Notes under the pieces: generated by a model
The model's input: the letters and a program-made list of their open reading frames with translations, nothing else
Databases searched by the model: none
Told to the model about the DNA's origin: nothing
In this document: piece after piece, positions 17,973 through 27,891 of the stretch
Layout: the number at the start of each line of letters is the position of its first letter
How positions within the stretch are numbered: position 1 is the first letter of the stretch
Made by a program: the position numbers and the translations under genes
DNA from: Atlanticothrix silvestris CENA357
GTDB lineage: Bacteria; Cyanobacteriota; Cyanobacteriia; Cyanobacteriales; Nostocaceae
Direction: 5' to 3'
NCBI RefSeq assembly: GCF_016056295.1
Contig: NZ_JAECZB010000097.1
Coordinates: 45,377-109,376 of the forward strand
DNA: 64,000 bases

Positions 17973-18128
17973 CGGCACTTCTGATGATTCCAGAATAATC
18001 TGCAAGCAGTCCTCTTTTCTGGTAACTTTACCAACAATACGTTTTTCTTTTAAGGAGTTATTTATCAGCACCGCGATCGCGTTTGCATCACCTTGTTTCG
18101 CAAGAGCCAGTATGGTTTGTGAATCCAT
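17943..18128 (-). pseudogene. Truncated paralogue of the 61735 hypothetical family
   Basis: 61 codons from ATG 18128. The first 53 residues align without gaps to the protein at 61735-62256: both have LAKQGDA-AIA, a central CLQ--LES and end their shared part at VPN. After VPN the frame runs into a CGCAAAG-type dispersed repeat and stops, while the intact paralogue continues for 120 residues with a VHRGISSLG block. The 3' part is absent, since the GTPase gene ends 15 bases further on. This is best read as a gene cut by repeat insertion or deletion. A short functional domain remains possible. Confidence 0.75.
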
Positions 18129-18271
18129 TTAACTATTTTTTTAAAAGCTTGTATTTATAAAGCCCAAAACCAACTCATGTCTAACCACTTCCTGAACAAT
18201 TTTTTATTGTTCTTAATTATTGAGTTAGAACATATAATTCGTTTAAATTCAGTCTTGAAACACTATTATAA

Positions 18272-19417
18272 ATGAGCGATCGCCCTTGTATTTTCTCTTT
18301 TTTTGCTGGTTCTGGTTTTCTAGATTTAGGGTTTGAAATTAGTGGTTTTAATATTGTTTATGTCAATGAAATCTTCTCCCCATTTATGGCAGTATACCGC
18401 TATTCGCGGGATATTCTCAACTTACCATTGCCAGAATACGGACATTATGAAGGAGAAGCAGCAGACGTTACTAAACTTATCGATGGAACGCAGGCGCAAC
18501 GCTTAAAAGAATTAGTTAAAGATTGTCGTAAATCTCATAATATTGTGGGCTTTATTGGCGGGCCTCCCTGTCCTGATTTTTCTACTGGTGGTAAAAATAA
18601 AGGACGGCTGGGAGATAATGGTAAACTTTCGGCTTCTTATGTAGAATTAATTTGCCGTAATCTACCAGATTTCTTTTTATTCGAGAATGTAAAAGGTTTA
18701 TATAGAACGATAAAGCACCGTTTATTTTTTGAAACGCTGAAGCAACAATTACAGCAAACAGGATATATATTAACAGAACGGTTAGTTAATGCTATTGAAT
18801 ATGGTGTACCCCAAGACAGAGAAAGAATTATTCTGATGGGTTTTAGAAATAATTTTTTGAAGGAAATGGAAATCAGTCATGAACTTACCTTTCCTTGGAA
18901 AAAACACATTTTATATCCTCAAGAAAAGGTGTTTGCTTATCCTTGGCGTAAATGTGAACCGTTTCAAGAAAGTTCTATAACTATTTGTCCTAAAGACATT
19001 CCTCAAGAACTAACGGTTGAATATTGGTTTATAAAAAATAATGTGTTGAAACATCCTAATGCTAAACATTATTTTCAACCAAGAGCAGGTATTACCAGAT
19101 TTGCTACTGTTGACGAAGGAGATGATGCCAAAAAATCTTTTAAACGTCTACACAGATGGCGTTACTCTCCGACAGCTTGCTACGGAAATAATGAAGTACA
19201 TTTGCATCCTTACAAAGTTCGCCGAATATCTGTAGCAGAAGCTTTAGCTATACAATCTTTACCTGTAAATTTTGTATTTCCAGAAAATATGTCACTCACC
19301 AATATGTTTAAAACTATTGGTAATGGAGTACCATATCTAGCATCAAAGGCATTAGCTCAGACTATTGTTGATTTTTTAAGAATTAACATTTATCCTCCTC
19401 ATGTCACAACAGCCTAA
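18272..19417 (+). CDS. DNA (cytosine-5) methyltransferase, orphan
   Basis: 381 residues, C5-cytosine DNA methyltransferase. Motif I SFFAGSGFLDLGFE binds S-adenosylmethionine (residues 9-22). Motif IV GGPPCPDFS carries the catalytic Cys100. Motif VI is ENV (138-140) and motif VIII is QDRERIILMGF (181-191). The variable target-recognition region spans about 195-320, and the terminal motifs IX/X include IGNGVPYLASKALAQ. No restriction endonuclease or vsr gene adjoins, so it is an orphan. The gene looks more AT-rich than its neighbours. The target site cannot be read from the sequence; cyanobacteria are known to have orphan C5 enzymes acting on CGATCG, the HIP1 core. Confidence 0.92.
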   Translation: MSDRPCIFSFFAGSGFLDLGFEISGFNIVYVNEIFSPFMAVYRYSRDILNLPLPEYGHYEGEAADVTKLIDGTQAQRLKELVKDCRKSHNIVGFIGGPPCPDFSTGGKNKGRLGDNGKLSASYVELICRNLPDFFLFENVKGLYRTIKHRLFFETLKQQLQQTGYILTERLVNAIEYGVPQDRERIILMGFRNNFLKEMEISHELTFPWKKHILYPQEKVFAYPWRKCEPFQESSITICPKDIPQELTVEYWFIKNNVLKHPNAKHYFQPRAGITRFATVDEGDDAKKSFKRLHRWRYSPTACYGNNEVHLHPYKVRRISVAEALAIQSLPVNFVFPENMSLTNMFKTIGNGVPYLASKALAQTIVDFLRINIYPPHVTTA

Positions 19418-19586
19418 TGTCAACTTAAATACCTGTAAAATTCTCGTACCTTTGTAAAGCTGACATGTCAGACCAGTTCAGCAGCTTGTTTTCAGGATAA
19501 ACTCGTAATAAATATGCTTTAATATATATATAAGAAATGTTTTAATTTTTTATAAAGATTAATAATCAATTATTGGCAAAGGCACG

Positions 19587-20267
19587 ATGGCAGCAGACTA
19601 TCCAGACATTGATATTGCGCCATTCATCGATCACGCCCTGCTAACACCTACAGCTACCCCAGAGCAGGTTGAGCAATGGTGCGAAGAAGCAGATAGATTT
19701 CATTTTGCAGCGGTTTGTCTTCATCCCGCTTATGTGAAACAAGCAGCGGAACTCCTCCACGCTAAGAATCCAAAAGTCTGTACGGTAATTGGCTTTCCTA
19801 CTGGTGCGACAACTTCAGCAGTCAAACTGTATGAGGCTCAAGAAGCAGTAGAAAATGGTGCTACTGAGTTGGATGTTGTGATTAACTTAGGTTGGTTGAA
19901 AGCTGGCAAAACTGAAGAAGTGCATCGGGAGATTGCCGAAATTTGTGAAGAGACTGGGCAAACTGTCAAGGTAATTTTGGAAACAAATTTACTGACAGAT
20001 GCAGAGAAAAATTTGGCGGCGGAAATATGTATGGAAGCGGGAGCAACATTCTTAAAAACCAGTACAGGCTGGAATGGTGGTGCTACGGTAGCAGATGTGC
20101 GGCTTTTGAAGGAAATAGCAAAAGAAAGAGTAGGAATTAAAGCCTCAGGGGGTATCCGCACAGTCCATCAAGCCCTAGACTTAATTCTAGCGGGTGCTAC
20201 TAGATTAGGAACGTCTTGCAGTATCGATTTGCTCCGCCAGCGCGATAACCTGGGAAAGGGTGGATAG
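19587..20267 (+). CDS. deoC: Deoxyribose-phosphate aldolase
   Basis: 226-residue class I aldolase splitting 2-deoxyribose-5-phosphate into glyceraldehyde-3-phosphate and acetaldehyde. It has a TIM-barrel with the Schiff-base lysine in FLKTSTGW, the proton-relay lysine in [10 protein letters not shown], and the early block [18 protein letters not shown]-like sequence ([13 protein letters not shown]) marks the second strand. An AAAGG site lies 6 bases before the ATG. recO follows after 87 bases that are mostly tandem repeat. Confidence 0.95.
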   Translation: MAADYPDIDIAPFIDHALLTPTATPEQVEQWCEEADRFHFAAVCLHPAYVKQAAELLHAKNPKVCTVIGFPTGATTSAVKLYEAQEAVENGATELDVVINLGWLKAGKTEEVHREIAEICEETGQTVKVILETNLLTDAEKNLAAEICMEAGATFLKTSTGWNGGATVADVRLLKEIAKERVGIKASGGIRTVHQALDLILAGATRLGTSCSIDLLRQRDNLGKGG

Positions 20268-20303
20268 TCATTTGTTTTTTGGTCTTTGTCATTTGTCCCA
20301 ACC

Positions 20304-20357
20304 TAATGACTAATGACTAATGATTAATGACTAATGACTAATGATTAATGACTAATG
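20304..20357. repeat. TGACTAA/TGATTAA STRR array reaching into recO start
   Basis: Seven to eight tandem heptamers (AATGACTA/AATGATTA). The last unit supplies the ATG of recO at 20355, so the repeat occupies the place where a ribosome-binding site would be expected. Confidence 0.85.
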
Positions 20358-21260
20358 AGTAGAACCTATAAAGCAACTGGGATTAATCTCAAAACCCAGG
20401 CACTGGGAGAATCTGACAGAATAGTGACAATTTTGACACAGGAATTCGGTTTGATTCGAGCAGTTGCCCCTGGCGCACGCAAGCACAACTCTAGCCTAGG
20501 TGGCAGGAGTGGAATGTTTGTGGTGAACGAACTATTGATTGCCAAAGGGCGATCGCTCGATAAAATTACTCAAGCACAAACATTAAAAACTTATCCGGGT
20601 CTAGCTCAAGATTTAGGAAAACTATCTGCCAGTCAGTATTTGGCAGAAATAGTCCTGTGTCAAGCTTTGAGCGAACAACCCCAAGAAGAACTTTATGAAT
20701 TATTCACTGAACATCTCCAGCGGTTAGAAGCCTTACCTAAAACAGAGGCAACTGCTGTTGTAGCACATCTGGCTCAGGGGGTATTTCATCTTTTAGCTTT
20801 AGCAGGAATAACGCCCCAGGTACAAGTTTGTTGTTTAACTCAACGTCCATTAACGCCAGACTTTACACATCCTAATTGGCAAGTAGGATTTAGCATTACT
20901 GCGGGTGGAACAGTTTGCTTAGAGGCTTGGGAAAGTTTGCGATCGCAGGGAGAAAGAGTAAAACACAAACATGCTTCTTTCGTCTCCCCTATTCCATTTA
21001 CCCTAAAATCTGGTTATCAAACTGTTGCCCATCGGCAAGAAATACCAGTAATTTCCAGTCGCCTGAATGCTACAGAACTGGCTATGTTCCAACAGTTGTC
21101 ACAACCAGAGATAATGCAAGTTAACTCAGCCAAAGATTATGGCTGGTTATCTGTTGAGCAGATTTTGCGCCAGTATGCTCAATATCATTTAGGTCGCCCT
21201 ATTCGCTCTGCTTCTTTGATCGACTCTTATTTTGCTGCCAACCATGATGCAACCGTCTGA
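20355..21260 (+). CDS. recO: DNA repair protein RecO
   Basis: 301-residue recombination mediator that helps load RecA at gaps with RecR. It has an N-terminal OB-fold ([28 protein letters not shown]), the typical [13 protein letters not shown] loop, and a helical C-terminal domain. The usual zinc-ribbon cysteines seen in some RecO are reduced here to a CC pair near residue 158. The start ATG lies in a heptamer array with no visible Shine-Dalgarno. The following MFS gene starts 17 bases before the recO stop. Confidence 0.9.
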   Translation: MSRTYKATGINLKTQALGESDRIVTILTQEFGLIRAVAPGARKHNSSLGGRSGMFVVNELLIAKGRSLDKITQAQTLKTYPGLAQDLGKLSASQYLAEIVLCQALSEQPQEELYELFTEHLQRLEALPKTEATAVVAHLAQGVFHLLALAGITPQVQVCCLTQRPLTPDFTHPNWQVGFSITAGGTVCLEAWESLRSQGERVKHKHASFVSPIPFTLKSGYQTVAHRQEIPVISSRLNATELAMFQQLSQPEIMQVNSAKDYGWLSVEQILRQYAQYHLGRPIRSASLIDSYFAANHDATV

Positions 21261-22875
21261 TTTGGATACAAAAATCCTACCTTTGTCACCAAGCTACGCT
21301 AAAAAACAGAATAGGGCATCAGCTCCTACAGTTGGAAATCATCTGAGTGCAGTTCCTAAGCCTGCACCTAGTCAGATGAATAACCAAGAAATGTCCGCAA
21401 ATAATAAACGTGGAACATCGGAAATACCAAAAACCGATGTTTCTCAGCAATCCGAAAAACCAGCTAAAGAACAATTAACTACGGCCCAGACAGACAAAAA
21501 TGGCGATCGCAACGGACGGAATTTACCAGTAACTCCTGTCCCAGAAAAAGAATTAGATGGATCTGGTTCAGGTAAAAAAACAATATCAGATAATTTACCA
21601 CAGCAGGGATTTTTACCCGTATTAAAAAATCCTAATTTTCTTGCCCTTTGGGGTGGTCAAGTTTTTTGCCAATTGGCAGATAAAGTTTATTTAGTATTAA
21701 TGATCGCTTTAATTAATACTCAATTTCAATCCAGTAATCAAAGCATTAGTGGTTGGGTATCAGCTTTAATGATGGCTTTTACCATTCCAGCAGTACTGTT
21801 TGGTTCAATTGCTGGTGTGTTTGTGGATCGCTGGTCGAAAAAGACTGTACTGGTAGCAACAAATGTTTGGCGTGGCATTTTGGTTTTAGCAATACCCATG
21901 TTGCTGTGGTTGACTCATGATTGGCAACCTATAGGCGTGATACCAGTTGGTTTTGCGATTATCTTGGGTGTAACTTTTTTAGTTTCCACACTGACACAGT
22001 TTTTTGCGCCAGCAGAACAGGCTGCGATTCCCTTAGTCGTTGAAGAACAGCACTTACTTTCGGCAAATTCTCTGTATACGACAACGATGATGGCATCGGT
22101 AATTGTCGGGTTTGCCGTAGGAGAACCGTTATTAGCGATCACCGATGCCATTTGGCTAAAACTCGGTGGTGGTGGGGAACTTGGCAAAGAATTATTGGTA
22201 GGTGGTAGTTATGCGATCGCTGGGCTAATTTTATTTTTCTTAGCGACTAAAGAAAAAACCCACGACTCCGAAACTGAATTTCCTCACGTTTTTTCGGACT
22301 TACGCGACGGTTTTAGCTACTTGAAGGCTAATTATCGCGTCCGTAATGCTTTATTACAACTGATTATTTTGTTTTCTGTCTTTGCCGCCTTAACTGTTCT
22401 TGCTGTTCGCATGGCAGAAATAATTCCTAACTTAAAAGCTTCCCAGTTTGGCTTTTTACTGGCCTCTGGTGGTGTTGGAATTGCAGTAGGGGCAACAATT
22501 TTAGGACAGTTTGGTCAACGTTTCTCCTATACTCAACTCAGTCTTGGCGGTTGTGTTGGTATGGCAGCATCTCTAATTGGTCTTTCAGTATTCACAACCC
22601 AGCTATGGATAGTCCTGTTGTTAGTGGCTTTATTAGGTGTCTTTGGAGCGCTAGTGGGTATCCCAATGCAGACTGCAATCCAAACAGAAACCCCAGCAGA
22701 AATGCGTGGCAAAGTATTCGGTTTACAAAATAATGTCATTAATATCGCCCTTTCTTTGCCCCTAGCATTGGCAGGTTTAGCAGAAACCTTTGTAGGTTTA
22801 CAGGCGGTTTTTTTGGGATTAGCTGCGATCGTCTTTTCAGGAGCGATTTTAACTTGGTACAACTCCCATGAATAG
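21244..22875 (+). CDS. MFS transporter with long disordered N terminus
   Basis: 543 residues from ATG 21244, overlapping the end of recO; a TTG 12 bases earlier is also open. The first ~115 residues are hydrophilic and rich in Ser, Pro, Lys, Asn and Gln and look disordered. From [31 protein letters not shown] onward there are about 12 membrane segments of the major facilitator superfamily, with the loop [13 protein letters not shown] matching the MFS signature between helices 2 and 3. Likely a drug or metabolite exporter of the MdtG/EntS-like group; substrate unknown. The recO-MFS overlap suggests translational coupling. Confidence 0.85.
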   Translation: MMQPSDLDTKILPLSPSYAKKQNRASAPTVGNHLSAVPKPAPSQMNNQEMSANNKRGTSEIPKTDVSQQSEKPAKEQLTTAQTDKNGDRNGRNLPVTPVPEKELDGSGSGKKTISDNLPQQGFLPVLKNPNFLALWGGQVFCQLADKVYLVLMIALINTQFQSSNQSISGWVSALMMAFTIPAVLFGSIAGVFVDRWSKKTVLVATNVWRGILVLAIPMLLWLTHDWQPIGVIPVGFAIILGVTFLVSTLTQFFAPAEQAAIPLVVEEQHLLSANSLYTTTMMASVIVGFAVGEPLLAITDAIWLKLGGGGELGKELLVGGSYAIAGLILFFLATKEKTHDSETEFPHVFSDLRDGFSYLKANYRVRNALLQLIILFSVFAALTVLAVRMAEIIPNLKASQFGFLLASGGVGIAVGATILGQFGQRFSYTQLSLGGCVGMAASLIGLSVFTTQLWIVLLLVALLGVFGALVGIPMQTAIQTETPAEMRGKVFGLQNNVINIALSLPLALAGLAETFVGLQAVFLGLAAIVFSGAILTWYNSHE

Positions 22876-23232
22876 TTATCAAAGTCAGAAAAGTCATGAT
22901 TTATAACTTTGGTATTATTGCTAACTGAATGAAAATTTTTGCTTTCATGTTAAACTGAGTTCAGTGAAAATTTATCAAAAACTTCCTGGGTATCAATTGG
23001 ATATTAACCAGAGTAAGTTGTCATCAATATATATAGATAAGCAACTTATAAGTAAAGCAAATAAGCGATAAATACACTGATTTAATAATTGTAAAAATTG
23101 GTTTATCGATTAGGTTAGCGTGGAGTTTTATGGTAAACAGAAGACCAGGAACTGCAACGGGATAAAAGACAAACAACCAAGGATAAAAAACTTATATATT
23201 AAAACCCGTTTTTCTGATAGCTAAATTAAAGA
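22876..23232. other. Intergenic region before the glycosyltransferase
   Basis: 357 AT-rich bases with no ORF, RNA gene or strong hairpin that I can see. It presumably contains the promoter of the glycosyltransferase gene. Confidence 0.5.
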
Positions 23233-24381
23233 ATGCGTATAGCCTGGATTGGAAAAAAATCACCCTTTTGTGGCAACGTCACATACGGCCGGGAAATTAC
23301 AAATGCCTTATTAGATCGAGGACATCAAGTTAGCTTTCTTCACTTTGCCCAAGAAGAATCTGCACCCGATAATTGGCCAAACTGTCAAGATGTGCCTCTA
23401 CCCTTCATTTATAAGTCTCAGGTTTACACAATTCCTACTTTCAAAGCGACCAAAGTCTTAACTCAATCACTACGTCGCATCAAGCCAGATGTAGTTCATG
23501 CTTCATTGACTTTATCTCCCCTTGACTTTGTTTTACCAGAAATCTGTGAAGAACTAAATTTGCCCCTAATTGCCACTTTCCACACACCATTTGCAGGCAA
23601 GGGGGCAAAATTAATATCTGGAACACAACTTTTAGCTTATCAACTCTACGCACCTTTTTTGGGTAACTACGATCGCGTGATTGTATTTTCTCAAATTCAA
23701 CGAGAATTGTTAGCACGGATGGGTGTACGAGAAGAAAATATTGCTGTGATTCCCAACGGCGTGGATATTACAAAATACTCTCCTGGGCCTTCTACAGTTA
23801 AAGCAGAATTCAAAGCCGAACGCTTATTTGTCTACCAAGGTCGCATAGCCCCAGAAAAAAATGTTGAACCCTTACTCCGGGCTTGGAAACAATCGGATAT
23901 GGGAATTAATAGCAAATTACTAATTGTAGGTGACGGCCCTTTAAAGCCATCTTTAGAACCTTTTTATAATTGGGAATACGGTATTACTTGGTTAGGATTT
24001 GTAGCTGATGAAAATCGCCGCATTGAAATTTTGCGGGGTGCGGATGTATTTATTTTACCTTCACTAGTAGAGGGTTTATCTTTATCGCTGTTAGAAGCTA
24101 TGGCTTGTGGACTAGCATGTTTAGCGACTGATGTGGGTGCAGATGGAGAAGTGATGGAAAAAGGCGCAGGGGTAGTGCTAAATACCAAGACAGTGCGATC
24201 GCAACTAAGAACTCTCTTACCACTATTCCAAGACCATCCTGAATTGACAACCTTACTTGGGCAAAAAGCCAGACAGCGCATATTAGATCGCTATACTCTC
24301 AGCAAGAATATTACTTTATTGGAAGAATTATATCGGGAAGTTTTAGCACAACAGCCTGTACCCCTGAGTTGGGGGGCATAG
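23233..24381 (+). CDS. Glycosyltransferase family 4
   Basis: 382-residue GT-B fold enzyme. The N-terminal domain starts RIAWIGKKSPFCGNVTYGREI, with the acceptor-side glycine loop. The C-terminal domain carries the GT4 donor-binding features: GRIAPEKNVEPLLRAW, LLIVGDGPL, and the EX7E motif in PSLVEGLSLSLLEAMACG, where glutamates contact the nucleotide sugar. Likely cytoplasmic or membrane-peripheral, transferring a sugar to lipid or polysaccharide. It is not obviously SqdX. No other polysaccharide genes adjoin, so the acceptor is unknown. Confidence 0.9.
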   Translation: MRIAWIGKKSPFCGNVTYGREITNALLDRGHQVSFLHFAQEESAPDNWPNCQDVPLPFIYKSQVYTIPTFKATKVLTQSLRRIKPDVVHASLTLSPLDFVLPEICEELNLPLIATFHTPFAGKGAKLISGTQLLAYQLYAPFLGNYDRVIVFSQIQRELLARMGVREENIAVIPNGVDITKYSPGPSTVKAEFKAERLFVYQGRIAPEKNVEPLLRAWKQSDMGINSKLLIVGDGPLKPSLEPFYNWEYGITWLGFVADENRRIEILRGADVFILPSLVEGLSLSLLEAMACGLACLATDVGADGEVMEKGAGVVLNTKTVRSQLRTLLPLFQDHPELTTLLGQKARQRILDRYTLSKNITLLEELYREVLAQQPVPLSWGA

Positions 24382-24925
24382 GAAAGTTTGATCGAAAGCA
24401 GACCATAGATTTTTAATTTAATTTCTCTCAGCGATCACCATTTATCGCTGAAAATTTGTGTTTTTGATTTTGTGAACACAAAAATTACTCCTCATTTACC
24501 AACTTGGATTAGCTCAAAAGAGGGAATAAGAGGCAACTTTTGCCACAGATGTCACAATCTGTTGAAATAACTTTACAAAAGTTAAGGTATTTTGTTACAC
24601 TCCTTTACATAAAAGCTTAACCTCTGATGAAAAAACTGCATGACCTGGTGCAGTTCCGTTGTTGACCACCGAGGGTAAACCAATACCTTTGCTATTGAAT
24701 CAAAGATATACCTGCTAGACAGTCCCTAGACTGGCTTGAGGTCGCGTGCGAAAAAACTGAATTGTTGCCAGTAATTTCGAGTTGGTTGGGTCTCACCTTT
24801 AAAACTAGAAATCTGGGATTAACACGAGTTAATTGGATTTCTTGCCAACTTGTTTCAGTTTTAAGATTCTTGGTTGGAACTTTGACAGTAGCTAATTAGC
24901 AAACAATAATTTGGAGATTTCGCTC
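24382..24925 (+). promoter_or_regulatory. Long leader/promoter region of ocp
   Basis: 544 bases lacking an ORF. Besides the hairpin at 24429-24450 it contains small hairpins such as CTGCA-N8-TGCAG (about 24638-24655) and CAGTC-CCTA-GACTG (about 24720-24733), and is less AT-rich in 24640-24800. It may contain a long structured 5' UTR for the light-stress gene ocp, but no known riboswitch class was recognised. Confidence 0.4.
24429..24450 (+). terminator. Hairpin after the glycosyltransferase gene
   Basis: CAGCGAT (24429-24435) pairs with ATCGCTG (24444-24450) around an 8-base loop. It is followed by AAAATTTGTGTTTTTG. A likely terminator 48 bases past the stop. Confidence 0.5.
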
Positions 24926-25894
24926 ATGTCTTTAACTATCGAATCAGCTCAAAATATTTTCTCAAAAACTCAAGTTCCAAGCCCGATTCCAGCAACCATC
25001 GCACTGTTTGATCAACTCGGCGTTGACGATCAACTAGCATATCTGTGGTTTGCCTACACTGAAATGGGTCGTACAATTACTCCCGCAGCACCTGGAGCCG
25101 CACGCCTGCAACTAGCGGAAAATTTACTCGCCCAAATTAAGCAGATGTCTTCTGAAGAACAAACCCAGGTGATGCGAGATCTGGCTAACCGTGCTGACAC
25201 TCCTATCAGCCGTTCTTATGGTTTTTTCAGCGTTAATACTAAGCTAGCTTTTTGGTATGAGTTAGGAGAATTAATGAAACAGGGCGTGGTTGCTCCCATA
25301 CCATCTGGTTATCAAATGTCACCTGGTGTGCAAGTAGTGTTAGAAGCAACCAAGAAGCTTGATGCCGGACAGCAAATTACAGTACTGCGTAACACCGTAG
25401 TAGGCATGGGATTCGATACTTCTTCCCTTGGCCCTAGTAGCTATCCAAAACCCGTTGCAGAACCAGCATTTGAACGTACTGCTCCAATTGTTAGCTCTGT
25501 TAAAATTGATGGCATAACAGAAGCGGCTGTACTCAGCTACATTGAAGCCATGAATGCAGACAACTTTGATGCTGCTATCAATCTCTTTACTCCCGACGGC
25601 GCACTGCAACCACCATTCCAAAAACCGATTGTTGGTCGTGACGCGATCGCCAAATATATGCGTGAAGAAGCGCAAGGACTGAACATGATGCCAAAACAGG
25701 GTATCTGTGAAGTTCAGCCAGATGGTTCTAAGCAGCTGAAAGTTACAGGTGTAGTACAAACTCCTTGGTTTGGCGTTAACGTCGGAATGAATATTGCTTG
25801 GCGGTTCTTAATCAATCCCCAAGGCCAAATTTTCTTCGTAGCGATTGACATGTTAGCATCTCCTGAAGAACTGCTAAGTCTGCGTCGCGTGTAG
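24926..25894 (+). CDS. ocp: Orange carotenoid protein
   Basis: 322-residue photoprotective protein that binds a ketocarotenoid, is activated by blue-green light and quenches phycobilisome excitation. The start is ATG 24926 with GGAG nine bases upstream; the frame also opens at a TTG 15 bases earlier. The N-terminal helical domain has Trp41, Tyr44 and Trp110 and the salt-bridge Arg155 (VLRNTVV). The C-terminal NTF2-like domain has the carotenoid-bonding Tyr205 and Trp292 (Synechocystis Tyr201/Trp288, the shift due to a linker four residues longer) and the partner Glu248. All key residues are kept, so it should be photoactive. No fluorescence recovery protein (frp) gene follows; catalase is next, convergent. 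Confidence 0.96.
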   Translation: MSLTIESAQNIFSKTQVPSPIPATIALFDQLGVDDQLAYLWFAYTEMGRTITPAAPGAARLQLAENLLAQIKQMSSEEQTQVMRDLANRADTPISRSYGFFSVNTKLAFWYELGELMKQGVVAPIPSGYQMSPGVQVVLEATKKLDAGQQITVLRNTVVGMGFDTSSLGPSSYPKPVAEPAFERTAPIVSSVKIDGITEAAVLSYIEAMNADNFDAAINLFTPDGALQPPFQKPIVGRDAIAKYMREEAQGLNMMPKQGICEVQPDGSKQLKVTGVVQTPWFGVNVGMNIAWRFLINPQGQIFFVAIDMLASPEELLSLRRV

Positions 25895-25899
25895 AAGTT

Positions 25900-25920
25900 A
25901 GGGTGGGCGTTGCCCACCCT
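25900..25920 (+). terminator. Terminator hairpin after ocp
   Basis: Perfect 9-bp GC-rich stem AGGGTGGGC (25900-25908) / GCCCACCCT (25912-25920), 3-base loop, 5 bases after the ocp stop codon. No strong T-run follows. Confidence 0.7.
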
Positions 25921-25991
25921 GTTCAAAAAAGTTTGGGAAAGTTAGCCTTTTAAAGGCTATGTTCAAAAGCGATCGCGTTTCTGGCTTCCTT

Positions 25992-26026
25992 CAAGTACCA
26001 AATAGCTTTAGGTTATTTGGTACTTG
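25992..26026. terminator. Two-way hairpin between ocp and catalase
   Basis: Perfect 13-bp stem CAAGTACCAAATA (25992-26004) / TATTTGGTACTTG (26014-26026) with a 9-base loop, in the convergent spacer about 70 bases beyond the catalase stop. Likely ends catalase transcription or blocks read-through in both directions. Confidence 0.65.
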
Positions 26027-26094
26027 GAGTTAAAAAATATAGAGTGCTTGCCTAGAAAAGTTTTCAGTCTAATCTGAAGTTTCTGTACGACTGC

Positions 26095-27594
26095 TTATTC
26101 TTTGCCGATACCTACAGATTGAACAGTAGCACTCAACATAGATGGATCAATTGAAATACCTAAGCCCTCAGCTATACGGCGGCCATAAGAAACATCTGCT
26201 CGGAAGAAATGGCAAAGTTGACGCATCTGGATGTCCTGTCTTGCTTGACTAAGACTGCCAACGATATTATGAGCAAGACGCTCTTGTTGCTCAGGAGTTA
26301 GTAATCGATAGAGATCACCTGCCTGGCTATAATCGTCGTTTCCTTCACGGTGATTGTAACGATCAACGGTGACATCGCCCAAATGGGTAGGTGGTTCTGC
26401 ATAAGCTGGATTTTCTTTGGGCGTACCTTCAACACTATTCGGTTCATAGTTAGGAGCGCTACCGCCGTTATTTCCCAACGCCATGAAGCCATCTCGCTGA
26501 TTATGCATTACTGGACATTTGGGCTGGTTGACAGGTAGTTGCTGATAGTTACCGCCTAAGCGATACCGTTGAGCATCTGGGTAAGAAAAGATGCGAGCTT
26601 GAAGCATTTTGTCTGGAGAGAAACTAACACCCGCAACTACCGCACTAGGACTAAAAGCGGCTTGCTCAACTTCGGCAAAATAATTTTCTGGGTTACGATT
26701 TAGTTCTAATATCCCGACTTCGATTAAAGGATATTCCCCTTGTTTCCAAACTTTCGTCAAGTCAAAAGGGTTATCTCGATGTTTTGACGCTTGCTCCTCG
26801 CTCATCACCTGAATACACATCCGCCACTTAGGGTAATCTTTTTTAGCGATCGCTTCAAATAGATCATGAGTTGCATGATCCGGATCTTCGCCTTTGAGCT
26901 TGCTCGATTCTTCCTCTGTCAAGGTTTGATGCCCTTGCAAAGTTTTAAAGTGAAATTTGCACCAGACGCGATCGCCTTGAGCATTAATCAAACTGAAAGT
27001 GTGACTACCGAAACCATCCATGTGTCGATAGGTTTTGGGAATCCCCCGGTCTGAAAACAGGATTGTCACCTGGTGAAGAGATTCAGGACTAAGTGACCAA
27101 AAATCCCATTTTGCGTTCTGGTCTTTGCAATTGGTTTGGGGATTGCGCTTTTGGGTATGGATAAAATCAGGAAACTTTAATGGATCGCGGATGAAAAAAA
27201 TAGGGGTATTGTTGCCTGTAATATCCCAGTTGCCTTCTTCAGTATAAAACTTGATAGCAAAGCCTCTAGGGTCACGCTCGGCATCTGCTGAACCCTTTTC
27301 TCCCCCGACTGTAGAAAAGCGCAAGAGGACTTCCGTTTTCTTGCCAATCTCAGAAAAAAGTTTGGCTTTAGTGTAGCGAGTAATGTCATTGGTAACAGTA
27401 AAAGTACCATAAGCAGCAGCACCTTTAGCATGGACAACTCGCTCAGGAATACGTTCTCGGTTGAAATGAGCCAGCTTTTCGAGCAGGTGGAAATCTTGGA
27501 TTAATACAGGGCCACGCGGCCCAGCGGTGAGTGAGTTTTGGTTATCGGCAACAGGGATACCGTCAGCAGTTGTCAGTTTTTGGGGTTTAGCCAT
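26095..27594 (-). CDS. katA: Heme catalase (monofunctional)
   Basis: 499-residue small-subunit catalase breaking down hydrogen peroxide. The distal histidine is His55 in [12 protein letters not shown], the distal asparagine lies in [14 protein letters not shown], and the proximal heme tyrosine lies in [14 protein letters not shown]. The length and C terminus fit clade 3. It has no signal peptide, so it is cytoplasmic. Many cyanobacteria rely on manganese catalases or KatG, so a heme KatA is less common in the group. It is convergent with ocp. Its upstream region holds two inverted repeats that may bind a redox or metal regulator. Confidence 0.97.
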   Translation of the reverse strand: MAKPQKLTTADGIPVADNQNSLTAGPRGPVLIQDFHLLEKLAHFNRERIPERVVHAKGAAAYGTFTVTNDITRYTKAKLFSEIGKKTEVLLRFSTVGGEKGSADAERDPRGFAIKFYTEEGNWDITGNNTPIFFIRDPLKFPDFIHTQKRNPQTNCKDQNAKWDFWSLSPESLHQVTILFSDRGIPKTYRHMDGFGSHTFSLINAQGDRVWCKFHFKTLQGHQTLTEEESSKLKGEDPDHATHDLFEAIAKKDYPKWRMCIQVMSEEQASKHRDNPFDLTKVWKQGEYPLIEVGILELNRNPENYFAEVEQAAFSPSAVVAGVSFSPDKMLQARIFSYPDAQRYRLGGNYQQLPVNQPKCPVMHNQRDGFMALGNNGGSAPNYEPNSVEGTPKENPAYAEPPTHLGDVTVDRYNHREGNDDYSQAGDLYRLLTPEQQERLAHNIVGSLSQARQDIQMRQLCHFFRADVSYGRRIAEGLGISIDPSMLSATVQSVGIGKE

Positions 27595-27673
27595 AGATAA
27601 AGAAGTAATCCATTAAATTACCGAGATTTGCTCAAAGTATAAACAGACGCTTATTTGTAGAATGAGCTAAATC

Positions 27674-27723
27674 GTAGTCATGATGACTACATAAATAAAT
27701 CATACTCGTAATGATTATGATTT
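27674..27723 (-). promoter_or_regulatory. Two inverted repeats upstream of katA
   Basis: GTAGTCA-TGA-TGACTAC (27674-27690) and AAATCATA-N11-TATGATTT (27697-27704 / 27716-27723), 80 to 130 bases upstream of the catalase start. The second has AATGAT/ATGATT units reminiscent of Fur/PerR boxes. A role in peroxide or iron control is inferred only. Confidence 0.4.
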
Positions 27724-27891
27724 ACCACCTTTTTTCTTTCTTTAGAAGCAGATGTCAGGATGAAAGTTATGTCAAGTGGTGTAGATAAGTATGAAAACTT
27801 ATAATCGCAGTTGGCTCGAATAGACGTTTTAGGTTCTATAGTAAAGTCGCTTGATGAGCCTCTAGTTGCTTTTGGAAACTGTTAGTTAAGA

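Noticed and set aside
18272-19417. Restriction-modification system
   Set aside because: Only the methyltransferase is present; neighbours are a truncated hypothetical gene and deoC.
24640-24800. Possible riboswitch upstream of ocp
   Set aside because: Small hairpins only; no match I can recognise to known classes. Kept as a leader region, not as a riboswitch.
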